The notes under the pieces are model-generated. The model saw nothing but the letters and a program-made list of their open reading frames with translations, was not told the DNA's origin and made no database searches. From Pseudomonadota bacterium (GTDB taxonomy: Bacteria > Pseudomonadota > Alphaproteobacteria > Acetobacterales > Acetobacteraceae), in NCBI GenBank assembly GCA_021826225.1, contig JAKBAV010000011.1, forward strand, positions 1 through 38,520: a stretch of 38,520 nucleotides of DNA. The letters are read 5' to 3'. This document shows, in pieces, positions 24,413-32,519 of this stretch. The translations under genes and the position numbers were made by a program. Numbering within the stretch: the stretch's first letter is position 1; each line of letters opens with the position of its first letter.

Positions 24413-25264
24413 TTAACTGGTCGCTTCAAGCCCCGCAATGGAGGTGCGGTGCATAGTGCGCCCGCTATCCGCCGGGTACGGGATCACGCGGTGCAGCGCG
24501 CCGCCATTATCCCAGATGGCGAGATCGCCTTCCTGCCATTCATGGCTGTAGCAGAATCGCGGCTGCGCGGCCCATTCCTGCAACCGCGCCAGCAGCGCGC
24601 GGCCCTCCGCCTTGCTCCAGCCTACAATATAATCCGCCGAATAGCCGATCATCAGCGATTTGCGGCCATTCTTGCGCGTCCATACCAGCGGCTGCTCATG
24701 CGCGGCGCCGCGCTTGAACGGCTCCAGATCTTCCGGTGCCGCCACCTCGCGCACCGCGGCGACAACGCTATGCATCACGCGCAGGCCCTCAAGTGCTTTT
24801 TTCTCGTCCTCGGGCAGCGCCTCATAGGCGGCATAGGTGTTGCAAAACTGCGTCTGCCCACCCTTGGGTGAGGTTTTCCGGCAGGACAGCACAGAGGCTT
24901 TCGGCACTGGCTGGTTTATGGTCGTGCCATCCATATGCCAGAAGAAGGTCCCGAGCACATATTCCGGCTCCGGATTTTTCTTCTTGTCCAACGTGATCTC
25001 GTACACGTCATTCGCCTTGCTACCGCCCGGCGCGGTATGGGTGAAGTTCACCAGCGCGCCCAGCGCGCCGGTAAAGGCGACCTGCTCCTCATCAGTGAGC
25101 TTCAGCCGGGGGAAAATCAGCGCGTCGTGCAGCTCCAGCAGCTCCATGATGCGCGCCGCCACCGCCGGCTCGCATAAAGCGGCGCGGTCGACATGCAGGA
25201 CGGCGCCGATCTCCGGCTTGATGACTTCGACCCTGATGGCGTCAACATTCATATCCATGGACAT
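24413..25264 (-). CDS. TauD/TfdA-family Fe(II)/2-oxoglutarate dioxygenase
   Basis: This 283-residue enzyme belongs to the taurine/2,4-D dioxygenase family, which couples 2-oxoglutarate decarboxylation to hydroxylation of a substrate. The iron facial triad is visible as H110 and D112 (FFWHMDGT) and H258 (NGGALHRV), and the 2-oxoglutarate Arg is R269 (SGRTMHRTSI). The start is either the ATG at 25262-25264 or the in-frame ATG two codons later, which has better spacing to AAAGGGGA. It lies between the tetR gene and the TrxR-like gene on one strand. In this family the substrates are often sulfonates, carboxylates or aryloxy acids; here the substrate is unknown. Confidence 0.93.
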   Translation of the reverse strand: MSMDMNVDAIRVEVIKPEIGAVLHVDRAALCEPAVAARIMELLELHDALIFPRLKLTDEEQVAFTGALGALVNFTHTAPGGSKANDVYEITLDKKKNPEPEYVLGTFFWHMDGTTINQPVPKASVLSCRKTSPKGGQTQFCNTYAAYEALPEDEKKALEGLRVMHSVVAAVREVAAPEDLEPFKRGAAHEQPLVWTRKNGRKSLMIGYSADYIVGWSKAEGRALLARLQEWAAQPRFCYSHEWQEGDLAIWDNGGALHRVIPYPADSGRTMHRTSIAGLEATS

Positions 25265-25426
25265 TCCCCTTTGCGATCAGTTTTTTGCTCCGCCGGCGTG
25301 AGCGCGGAAAACCCGCGCAAATGCCGCGTCCGGCCGGAGGCGCACGATGCTGAACACATCATTAGCATCAGCCCGCCGCAAGGTCAACCAAGCAATCGGG
25401 AGCCTCTGAAACGGGAATGGCGCTTG

Positions 25427-25454
25427 GATTGGATCGCTTAGATTAGATCGCTCA
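25427..25454. repeat. 14-bp tandem duplication across the tetR stop codon
   Basis: GATTGGATCGCTTA (25427-25440) is followed directly by GATTAGATCGCTCA (25441-25454), with two differences. The first unit contains the TAA stop of the TetR gene (read on the minus strand). The period is not a multiple of three, so a duplication here could have changed the C-terminus of the regulator slightly. Confidence 0.6.
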
Positions 25455-26031
25455 GGTTGGATAACGTCTTATCCACGATGGCGAGGGCCTCCCGGTGCCC
25501 ATCGGTCAGCCCCAGCGCCGCCTCCGACACGATCATGCGCGCCAGCGCCACCGCGATCATCACGATCCCGGCGGCCGAGCCGTCACCCCCGAAGCGCGCC
25601 GGCAGCAGGCGCGTCACCGCCGCGATCTGCATGGCGCGGAATTCCTGGGCGGACCGCACGATCTCGGCGCGGATCGGCTCGCGATGAATGGCAATCGAGG
25701 TCAGCTCGCTCGCCAGCGCCGCCCCGGAAGGGTCGCTGTTGAGTTCCCAGAGCGCGCGCAACGGCTCGGGCCCGGCCAGTGCCTCATCGAACCGTGCCAG
25801 GCGCCGCTCATTCACCCGCCGCACCACCGCCAGGATCAGGTCGTCCATGGTCCGGAAATAATAGTACAGCAATTGCGTCTTGAGTCCCGCCCTGGCCGCA
25901 ACCTGGCGGGCCGTCAGCTCCGGCATGCCCTCATCGCGCAGCACCTCCTCGGCGGCATCGATGAACCGCGTCCTCGTCTGCGAGCTTTCCAGTCCCAGCC
26001 TGCGCGGGGCCTGCGCCGTATCATTATCCAT
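25438..26031 (-). CDS. TetR-family transcriptional regulator of the selenium island
   Basis: This is a 197-residue one-component repressor. The N-terminal HTH covers about residues 20-65 (FIDAAEEVLRDEGMPELTAR, then AARAGLKTQLLYYYF). The C-terminal ligand domain is helical and unassigned. It starts 35 bp after the selB stop and ends 173 bp before the dioxygenase gene, all on the minus strand. It could control the dioxygenase/TrxR-like/UGSC genes, themselves downstream of selA and selB. No strong ribosome binding site precedes the ATG at 26029-26031. I did not find a clear operator. Confidence 0.92.
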   Translation of the reverse strand: MDNDTAQAPRRLGLESSQTRTRFIDAAEEVLRDEGMPELTARQVAARAGLKTQLLYYYFRTMDDLILAVVRRVNERRLARFDEALAGPEPLRALWELNSDPSGAALASELTSIAIHREPIRAEIVRSAQEFRAMQIAAVTRLLPARFGGDGSAAGIVMIAVALARMIVSEAALGLTDGHREALAIVDKTLSNLSDLI

Positions 26032-26066
26032 GCAACACCGGGGGGTGAGAGTATCTCAGCAATTTC

Positions 26067-27959
26067 TTACACATTCGGCGCGGGCGATGAAAGCACGGCG
26101 GCGCCGCGCAGCCGCCGGTCGTTGATCCGCCGCGTAAAGCGGATTGTGTCCAGATGATCGAGCAGCGGCATGGTGTATTTGCGCGAGATGCCGAGCGCCG
26201 CGCCGATATCCGTCGCCAGCAGCCCCGACGAGCTTTCCAGCAGGGGCGCCAGGCGCCGCATGGCGTCCTCGACCGCCTCCTGGTGGAACAGGATTTCCCG
26301 GTCCTTGGCGCGATCGACCGCGCGGATCACCACCCCCTCGCGCAGCAGCCGGTCCACCGCCCGCTTCGCCGCCCGGCTGGTGACGATGGTTTTCGGGTCG
26401 GGCGGGGATAATGCCGCGCCGCGCAACAGCGCCTCGATCCGTGCCGCCAGCGCCGCCTCGTCCCGCGCGGCTTCCAGCGCCTCATCCGGCCGGGGCAGCA
26501 CGAGCTGGGCGCCGTGCCGGGCAATCGCCTGACGCGCCAGAAGCACGGCTATGGCCTCATCGAGCACCGCGGCACTGGTCTCCGGCAGGGCAGCCAGCAG
26601 CTTGCCGGGCGCCAGCCCCTCGCGCCGCGCCGCCAGCACCGCGATAATGCGCGCGCAAACCGCCTCGAAGGCTGCCAGCGCCACCACCAGCCCGGCGCGG
26701 CCCGTATGCACGGGCTGCGCCGCGAGCAGCGTGCCGACATGCCCCGGCGCCAGGGCGGATAGCCGCGACAGGGCCTGCAGACTGGTGCCCGCCGCCCCCT
26801 GCCCCGCAAGCTCGGCTGCCACCAGCGCCGCCCCCTCCAGCCGCGCCAGCATCGCCAGCCGCGCCAGCGCGGGTGCCGCGTGCCGGCGCTGGCGCCGCTG
26901 CACCGGCTCCAGAATCATGCCGCCGGCCACGGTGCGGGCCGGCGAGACGAGCCGCAGCACCACATGCGCGCGCGCCGCGCAGGCCACCGGCGCGGCGAAA
27001 TGCAACTGCGCGAAGCCGCTCTCGCCGGGCTCCAGCACATCGCGGTCCAGCAGGCGCAGCCGGATGTCGGACTCCGCCGTGCCGAACAAGGCGCGCAGCA
27101 CCATGCCGTTTTTCAGCGCTGGCGCGCCCGCCACCGCGCGCAGGGTCACGGTCAGCCAGTCCGATGGCACCAGCATGCCAGGTGCTGCCAGCACCATGCC
27201 CCGGCCAAGCCCGGCAATCTCGACATCGCGCAAATTCAACGCCACGCGCTGGCCGGGCGCGGCCGAGGCCACCCCCGCGCCATGGCTCTGCACCCCGCGC
27301 ACCCGCACGGTCGCGCGCGCCGGGAACAGCTCCAGCGCATCGCCCGCCGCCACCGCCGCGCCGCGTAGCGTGCCTGTTACCACCGGGCCGTGCCCGGCCA
27401 CCGCAAAGGCCCGGTCCACCGGCAGCATGGCAAAGCCATGCTGCTCCGCCGGCCCCGCTTCCAGACCCAGCAGCACCTGCCGCAAGGCCGTAATGCCCGT
27501 ATCGCGCGGCACCGAGGTCAGCACCGGCGGCGGCAGTTCGAACCCCGCCTGCATCAGCAGCCGCACCCCCGCCGCCGCCGCCGCCGCGGCCTGTTCTGGG
27601 CTCACCAGATCAGCCTTGCTCACCGCCAGCACGGCGCGGCGCAGCCCGAGCAGCCCGGCAATTTCGACATGCTCGATGGTCTGCGGCTTGATGCCCTCAT
27701 TGGCCGCCAGCACCAGCAGCACAGCGCCAATCCCGGTCGCCCCCGCAATCATGGTGCGGATAAAGCGCTCATGCCCCGGCATGTCGATCAGATCCACTTG
27801 CCGGGCCGCCGCCTGCAGCCGGGCGAAACCCAGGGCAATGGAAATACCGCGCGCCTTCTCCTCGGCCAGCCGGTCGGTCTCCTCGCCGGTCAGCGCCCGC
27901 ACCAGCGCCGTCTTGCCATGGTCGACATGGCCGATCACGCCGACCACCAGAGCGCTCAT
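26067..27959 (-). CDS. selB: Selenocysteine-specific elongation factor SelB
   Basis: SelB brings Sec-tRNA to UGA codons marked by a SECIS hairpin. It has 630 residues from the ATG at 27957-27959, which overlaps the selA stop (ATGA); E. coli SelB has 614. The GTPase domain shows GHVDHGKT at 10-17, the switch RGISIALGFARL, DMPGHERF from 59, and SKAD at 114-117 (SelB proteins use xKAD rather than NKxD). EF-Tu-like beta domains follow to about residue 380. The winged-helix domains end with RKYTMPLLDHLDTIRFTRR, the mRNA-binding terminal domain. Gene order selA-selB matches most selenium-using proteobacteria. Confidence 0.97.
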   Translation of the reverse strand: MSALVVGVIGHVDHGKTALVRALTGEETDRLAEEKARGISIALGFARLQAAARQVDLIDMPGHERFIRTMIAGATGIGAVLLVLAANEGIKPQTIEHVEIAGLLGLRRAVLAVSKADLVSPEQAAAAAAAGVRLLMQAGFELPPPVLTSVPRDTGITALRQVLLGLEAGPAEQHGFAMLPVDRAFAVAGHGPVVTGTLRGAAVAAGDALELFPARATVRVRGVQSHGAGVASAAPGQRVALNLRDVEIAGLGRGMVLAAPGMLVPSDWLTVTLRAVAGAPALKNGMVLRALFGTAESDIRLRLLDRDVLEPGESGFAQLHFAAPVACAARAHVVLRLVSPARTVAGGMILEPVQRRQRRHAAPALARLAMLARLEGAALVAAELAGQGAAGTSLQALSRLSALAPGHVGTLLAAQPVHTGRAGLVVALAAFEAVCARIIAVLAARREGLAPGKLLAALPETSAAVLDEAIAVLLARQAIARHGAQLVLPRPDEALEAARDEAALAARIEALLRGAALSPPDPKTIVTSRAAKRAVDRLLREGVVIRAVDRAKDREILFHQEAVEDAMRRLAPLLESSSGLLATDIGAALGISRKYTMPLLDHLDTIRFTRRINDRRLRGAAVLSSPAPNV

Positions 27960-29332
27960 GGCACGGCCAGTACCGCCGCATGCCATGCCGCCGCCAGAAG
28001 CGGTATTTCGGCATCGGTGACGGCCAGCATGTCAAGCAGCAACCGGCCCTCGCTGAGGCGCCCCACCACCGCCGGGCGATGTGCCCGCAAGGCCGCCGCC
28101 GCCGCTTCGGCGCCCATGGCCGGCAGCAGCGCCACGGCCCAGCTCTCTATCCGCGCCTCGGGCAGCGCGCCGCCACCAGCAAAGCCCGCGCTGTGTTCCA
28201 GCACCCCCTGGCCGAGCCGTTCCAGCAAAGCCTCGGCCCGGCGCCGCAATACGGCACCATTCTGCCGCAGCATCGCATGAACCGGCACGCAGAGCGGAAA
28301 ATCGCGGTGCAGCCTCAACGTGGCTTCGAGCGCCGCCAGGGTCATTTTATCGAGCCGCACGGCACGCAGCAGCGGGTGGGTGCGCAGCCGGTCCATGGCC
28401 GCCGGCTGGCCGAGCAGCAGCCCGGCCTGCGGTCCGCCAAGCAGCTTGTCGCCGCTGCACGTTACCATATCCGCCCCCGCCGCCAGCGCCTGGGCCAAGG
28501 TCGGCTCCGCGCTGCCCGGCGTTTCATGCAGCAGGCCGCTGCCGAGATCGGCCACCACCAGCAGGTTGCGCTCCCGCGCCAGCGCGGCAAGCTCGGCTAT
28601 GCCGGTTTCCGCCGTAAAGCCGATCATCCGGAAATTGCTCTGATGCACCTTCAGCAACACCTTGGTTTCCGGCGTGATGGCGGCGCGGTAATCCGCCAGC
28701 CGCGTCTTGTTCGTCGCCCCCACCTCGACGAGCCGCGCCCCGCCCTGGCGGATGACATCCGGCACACGGAATCCGCCACCGATTTCCACCAGCTCGCCGC
28801 GCGAGACGATCACCTCGCCACCGCCGGCCAGCGCGCTCAAGGCCAGCAGGATGGCCGCCGCGCCATTATTCACCGCCAGTGCCGCCGCCGCCCCGGTGAG
28901 ATCGCGCAATAGCGGCTCCAGCGCCGCGCCGCGCGCGCCGCGCCTGCCGGAGGCAAAGTCGAATTCCAGGTTGCAATAGCCCGCCGCCACCTCCGCCACC
29001 GCCGCCACCGCCTCCGCCGCCAGCGGGGCACGGCCGAGATTGGTGTGCAGCACGATGCCGGTGGCGTTGATCACGCGGCGCAGGCCGGGGCACCGCCGCG
29101 CCGCGAGGCTTGCGCCGGCCGCTTCCAGCACGGCCTCCAGCCCGGGTATTTCAGTCAAGCCGCCACTGCCGATTTGTTCACGTAAGGTGGCAATATGCTC
29201 CCGCAATGCATTGACAACAGAAGATCGGCCATACAGCTCGCACAAAGCCGCCGCCGCCGGCAGCTCGAAAAACCTCTGCACCTGCGGCAGGTTGCGGCGG
29301 GCAGCGGCGCCCTCTTGTCTCTGGGTTGCCAA
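27956..29332 (-). CDS. selA: L-seryl-tRNA(Sec) selenium transferase SelA
   Basis: SelA converts Ser-tRNA(Sec) to Sec-tRNA(Sec) with selenophosphate as donor. It is PLP-dependent and has 458 residues. The PLP lysine is K296 in CSGDKLLGGPQAG (K295 in E. coli). Other blocks are VINATGIVLHTNLGRAPL and ELVEIGGGFRVPDVI. The start appears to be TTG at 29330-29332, with GGGGAT about 9 nt upstream. The first in-frame ATG lies too deep in the conserved core to be the start. It is divergent from selD and overlaps selB by 4 bp. Confidence 0.97.
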   Translation of the reverse strand: MATQRQEGAAARRNLPQVQRFFELPAAAALCELYGRSSVVNALREHIATLREQIGSGGLTEIPGLEAVLEAAGASLAARRCPGLRRVINATGIVLHTNLGRAPLAAEAVAAVAEVAAGYCNLEFDFASGRRGARGAALEPLLRDLTGAAAALAVNNGAAAILLALSALAGGGEVIVSRGELVEIGGGFRVPDVIRQGGARLVEVGATNKTRLADYRAAITPETKVLLKVHQSNFRMIGFTAETGIAELAALARERNLLVVADLGSGLLHETPGSAEPTLAQALAAGADMVTCSGDKLLGGPQAGLLLGQPAAMDRLRTHPLLRAVRLDKMTLAALEATLRLHRDFPLCVPVHAMLRQNGAVLRRRAEALLERLGQGVLEHSAGFAGGGALPEARIESWAVALLPAMGAEAAAAALRAHRPAVVGRLSEGRLLLDMLAVTDAEIPLLAAAWHAAVLAVP

Positions 29333-29423
29333 TGTTTCTTATCCCCAGCTTTGAATAAAGCCCCTGCAAACGCATGCTAACAGAGTGTACAGCGGCGAGA
29401 AATATTTGCAAAACGGAGGCAGC
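29333..29423. promoter_or_regulatory. Divergent promoter region selA-selB / selD
   Basis: These 91 bp separate the selA start (minus) from the selD start (plus) and must drive both arms of the selenium machinery. It is more AT-rich than its surroundings and contains TGCTAACAGAGTGTAC-type sequence, but I cannot fix -35/-10 boxes with confidence. A CGGAGG ribosome binding site for selD lies at 29413-29418. Confidence 0.5.
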
Positions 29424-30482
29424 ATGAGCGAGCAGACACCAAAACTCACGGCGCTGGCGCATGGCGGCGGCTGCGGCTGCAAGCTCTCGCCGGGCGTGCT
29501 GCGTGAACTGCTCGCGGATATGCCGGGATTCGGCCCCTTCCCCGATCTGCTGGTCGGCATTGAGACCGGGGATGACGCCGCCGTGTACCGCATCAACGGC
29601 AGCCAGGCCGTGGTGGCGACCACCGATTTCTTCATGCCCATCGTCGATGATCCGTTCGATTTCGGGCGCATCGCCGCGGCCAACGCGCTCTCGGATGTCT
29701 ATGCCATGGGCGGACGGCCGATTCTGGCACTCGCCATACTCGGCATGCCGCTCGGCAAGCTCAGCGCGGACGCCGTGCGCGCCATATTGCAAGGCGGTGC
29801 CACGATATGCGCGCAAGCGGGCATCCCCGTGGCGGGCGGCCATTCCATCGATGCGCCGGAGCCGATCTACGGCCTGGCGGTGATCGGGCTGGTCAACCCG
29901 GACCGGATCCTGCGCAATACCGGCGCGCGGGCCGGCGATGTTCTGATTTTGACCAAGGGGCTCGGCATCGGCGTGATCAGTGCGGCGCTGAAGGCGGGCC
30001 AGCTCCCGCCGGCGCAGGAGCGGGCGGTCTATGCCACGCTCGTGGCCTCTGCCACGCAGCTGAACGCGGTGGGGCATGATCTGGCCGGCATGGCGCAGGT
30101 CCACGCGGTCACGGATGTCACCGGCTTCGGCCTGCTCGGCCATGGGCTGGAAATCTGCCGGGGCTCGGGGCTTGCCGCACATATCAACTACGCCGCAGTG
30201 CCGCTGCTGGCGGGGGTGGGAGCGCTCGCGCCAACCTACCGCACCGGCGCCGCGGTGCGAAACTGGGCCAGCTACGGCCATGAGGTCAGCCTCGAATCCG
30301 GCATCGCGGATTGGCAGCGCGATGTACTGGCCGACCCGCAGACCAGCGGCGGCCTGCTGCTGGCGGTGGCACCGGAAGGCGCGGAAGCGGTGCTGGCCTG
30401 TCTGCGCGAAGCCGGATTCGGCCTTGCCGCGGCCATCGGCGGGATGACGGCGGGGCCGCCCAAAATCAGCGTTACGGCCTGA
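29424..30482 (+). CDS. selD: Selenophosphate synthetase SelD (Cys form)
   Basis: SelD makes selenophosphate from selenide and ATP, the selenium donor for SelA. It has 352 residues from the ATG at 29424, preceded by CGGAGG; an in-frame upstream start at 29385 lacks a site. The active-site pair is C17 and K20 in [10 protein letters not shown], the same numbering as E. coli, so it is a Cys enzyme and does not need Sec for its own synthesis. Further blocks are [42 protein letters not shown] (about residues 71-103) and [13 protein letters not shown]. It abuts the convergent esterase gene with no gap. Confidence 0.97.
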   Translation: MSEQTPKLTALAHGGGCGCKLSPGVLRELLADMPGFGPFPDLLVGIETGDDAAVYRINGSQAVVATTDFFMPIVDDPFDFGRIAAANALSDVYAMGGRPILALAILGMPLGKLSADAVRAILQGGATICAQAGIPVAGGHSIDAPEPIYGLAVIGLVNPDRILRNTGARAGDVLILTKGLGIGVISAALKAGQLPPAQERAVYATLVASATQLNAVGHDLAGMAQVHAVTDVTGFGLLGHGLEICRGSGLAAHINYAAVPLLAGVGALAPTYRTGAAVRNWASYGHEVSLESGIADWQRDVLADPQTSGGLLLAVAPEGAEAVLACLREAGFGLAAAIGGMTAGPPKISVTA

Positions 30483-31400
30483 CTATATCAGGCGCGCCTT
30501 GAGCCAGGCACCGCAGCACTTGATCGCGCTGCGCCCCATCGGCGCCGGGAAGGACAGAAACCCATGGATGGCACCCTCGTAATCAACGGGCTCGACCGGC
30601 ACGCCCTCCACCGCGAGCCGCCGGGCATAGGCCAGGCCCTGATCGCGCAGCGGATCGTATTCGGCGGTCAGGACCATGGCCGGCGGCAGACCGGCCAGGC
30701 TGGGCGCCCGCAGCGGTGAGATATGAGGATCGTACGGATCGCTCTGCCCGACATAGCTCGTATGATAGAATGCCAGATCGTCCTGGCTCATGTAGAATCC
30801 CTCCCCGGTTCGCGCCATCGAGCCCTCCGGCGCGGCGGCCAGATCGGTCCCCGGATAGATGAGCAGCTGCGCCACGGGTTGCGGCCCGGCTTTGTCACGC
30901 AGGGCGAGCGCCACCACGGCGGCGAGGTTGCCGCCGGCGCTGTCTCCCGCCACCGCGAAGCGGGACGCATCGGCGCCGATTTCCGCCGCATGCGCCAACG
31001 CCCAGCCCGTCGCCGCCAGGCAATCATCAAGCGCCGCCGGGAAAGGATGCGCCGGGGCCAGCCGGTAGCCGACGGACAGCACCACGCAATCCGCCGCCAA
31101 AGCGAGCCGGCGCGCCAGATCATCATGCGTGTTCAAATCCCCGGAGATAAAACCGCCGCCATGGAAAAACATCACGAGAGGCAGCGTCCGGTCCGGATGC
31201 GGGGAATAGAGGCGCACCGGCAAGGGGCCGTGCGGCGTGGCCAGCGCGCGGTCCTCGACATGCGCCACCGGGATGGGCGGCATGGCCGGCATTGGCGGCA
31301 TGTCCTCCGGCTTCATCCGGCCCTCGGCCAGCGCCCGGCCCATGGCAACGGCGCCGGGCAGATGCGGCAGGATCATCGCGAATTGCGGGTCTACAGGCAT
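30483..31400 (-). CDS. Alpha/beta hydrolase, hormone-sensitive-lipase-like esterase
   Basis: This 305-residue cytoplasmic esterase belongs to the HSL (bacterial type IV) family. The oxyanion-hole motif HGGG is at 80-83, the nucleophile is S154 in GDSAGGN, the acid is D249 in EYDPLRD, and the His is H279 in AIHGF. The N-terminal cap helix region has a Met/Pro-rich stretch at 34-46. It follows lysR by 33 bp on the same strand, and GGGGAT lies upstream of its ATG, so the two are likely co-transcribed. The ester substrate is unknown; the nearby CoA-transferase and FAH genes suggest a carbon-catabolic role. Confidence 0.93.
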   Translation of the reverse strand: MPVDPQFAMILPHLPGAVAMGRALAEGRMKPEDMPPMPAMPPIPVAHVEDRALATPHGPLPVRLYSPHPDRTLPLVMFFHGGGFISGDLNTHDDLARRLALAADCVVLSVGYRLAPAHPFPAALDDCLAATGWALAHAAEIGADASRFAVAGDSAGGNLAAVVALALRDKAGPQPVAQLLIYPGTDLAAAPEGSMARTGEGFYMSQDDLAFYHTSYVGQSDPYDPHISPLRAPSLAGLPPAMVLTAEYDPLRDQGLAYARRLAVEGVPVEPVDYEGAIHGFLSFPAPMGRSAIKCCGAWLKARLI

Positions 31401-31433
31401 GCGGCTATCCCCATCTTTTTCAACCCTCTTATT

Positions 31434-32387
31434 TTAACCGGAGGCCAGAACCCCTGGGTGCAAAACCGGCAAGGCCGGGGCAATTTCCTCCGCCCCCTCG
31501 CGATGCCGTAACATTTCGACCAGCAGCGCGAAAGCCGGAGAGGCCTGGCGGCGGCTGGGATAATATAGATGATAGCCGGGCCAGGGCTGGCACCACTCCT
31601 CCAGCACGGCAACCAGCCGGCCATCGGTGAGATAGGGCCGCGCCATATCCTCCGGTATGAAGGCAAGTCCGAATCCGGCGAGTGCTGCGTTCCGCGCGTC
31701 GAAAATACTGTTGAACACGAGCTGGCCGTCAACCCGCACCTTCAATGGCTGGCCGTTCTGCTCGAACTCCCAGGCATAGAGCCCGCCATGGGTCGGCAGG
31801 CGCAGGTTGATGCAGTTATGGCCGACCAGCTCGCGCGGGGTGAGCGGCACCGTCCGCCCGACGAAATAATCCGGGCTGCCAACCACGAGGAAGCGCAGAT
31901 CGGGGCCGATGCGCACCGCGACCATATCCTTCGCCACCTGTTCGCCCAGGCGCACCCCGGCATCGTAACGCTGCGCGACGATATCGGTGAGCCCGTATTC
32001 CAGCGCTATTTCAACCTTGATATCGGGATATTCCGGCAGGAAACCGGCCAGCTTCGGCCATAGCACGGTCTGCGCCGCATGGTCGCCGGTGGTGATGCGG
32101 ATATTGCCGGAGAGCTTGCCGCGCAAGGCGCTGAGCGCCTGCAGCTCGGCGGCGATTTCCTCCAGCCGCGGCGCCACGATCTGCAGCAGGCGCGCCCCGG
32201 CCTCGGTGGTGGCGACGCTGCGCGTGGTCCGCATCAGCAGCCGCAGACCCAGCCGCTCCTCCAACTGGCGGATGGTATGGCTGAGCGCCGATTGCGAGAG
32301 CCCCAGCCGCGCCGCCGCCCGGGTAAAACTGCGATCCGTCGCAACCGCTATGAATGCATAAAGGTCGTTTATGTTTTTATCTTGCAT
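31434..32387 (-). CDS. LysR-family transcriptional regulator
   Basis: This 317-residue regulator has an N-terminal winged HTH (about 5-65; FTRAAARLGLSQSALSHTIR) with the long linker helix, and a periplasmic-binding-protein-like effector domain (about 90-300). The HTH-proximal segment RLLMRTTRSVATTEAG is typical of the large AaeR/DmlR-like group. It lies between the CoA-transferase gene (132 bp upstream) and the esterase gene (33 bp downstream), all on one strand. The AT-rich 32388-32519 gap should contain its promoter. Confidence 0.94.
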   Translation of the reverse strand: MQDKNINDLYAFIAVATDRSFTRAAARLGLSQSALSHTIRQLEERLGLRLLMRTTRSVATTEAGARLLQIVAPRLEEIAAELQALSALRGKLSGNIRITTGDHAAQTVLWPKLAGFLPEYPDIKVEIALEYGLTDIVAQRYDAGVRLGEQVAKDMVAVRIGPDLRFLVVGSPDYFVGRTVPLTPRELVGHNCINLRLPTHGGLYAWEFEQNGQPLKVRVDGQLVFNSIFDARNAALAGFGLAFIPEDMARPYLTDGRLVAVLEEWCQPWPGYHLYYPSRRQASPAFALLVEMLRHREGAEEIAPALPVLHPGVLASG

Positions 32388-32519
32388 TGATAGATTTCTC
32401 TTACGAATTAAATGATCGTTTTATATGCGCCTACCTCATATGTTATTTATGTTGACGAATGCCATGGCTGTGCTGCGCGTAACGGGCGGGTCAGCAATGA
32501 CGCAATTGGCGCAGGTGGC

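Noticed and set aside
26551-28020. 489-aa ORF on the plus strand
   Set aside because: It is antisense to selB; its Ser/Ala/Arg/Pro-rich composition is typical of a GC-rich shadow frame.
29424-30482. SelD as a second selenoprotein
   Set aside because: The active-site position is Cys (C17 in GGGCGCK), with no in-frame UGA.
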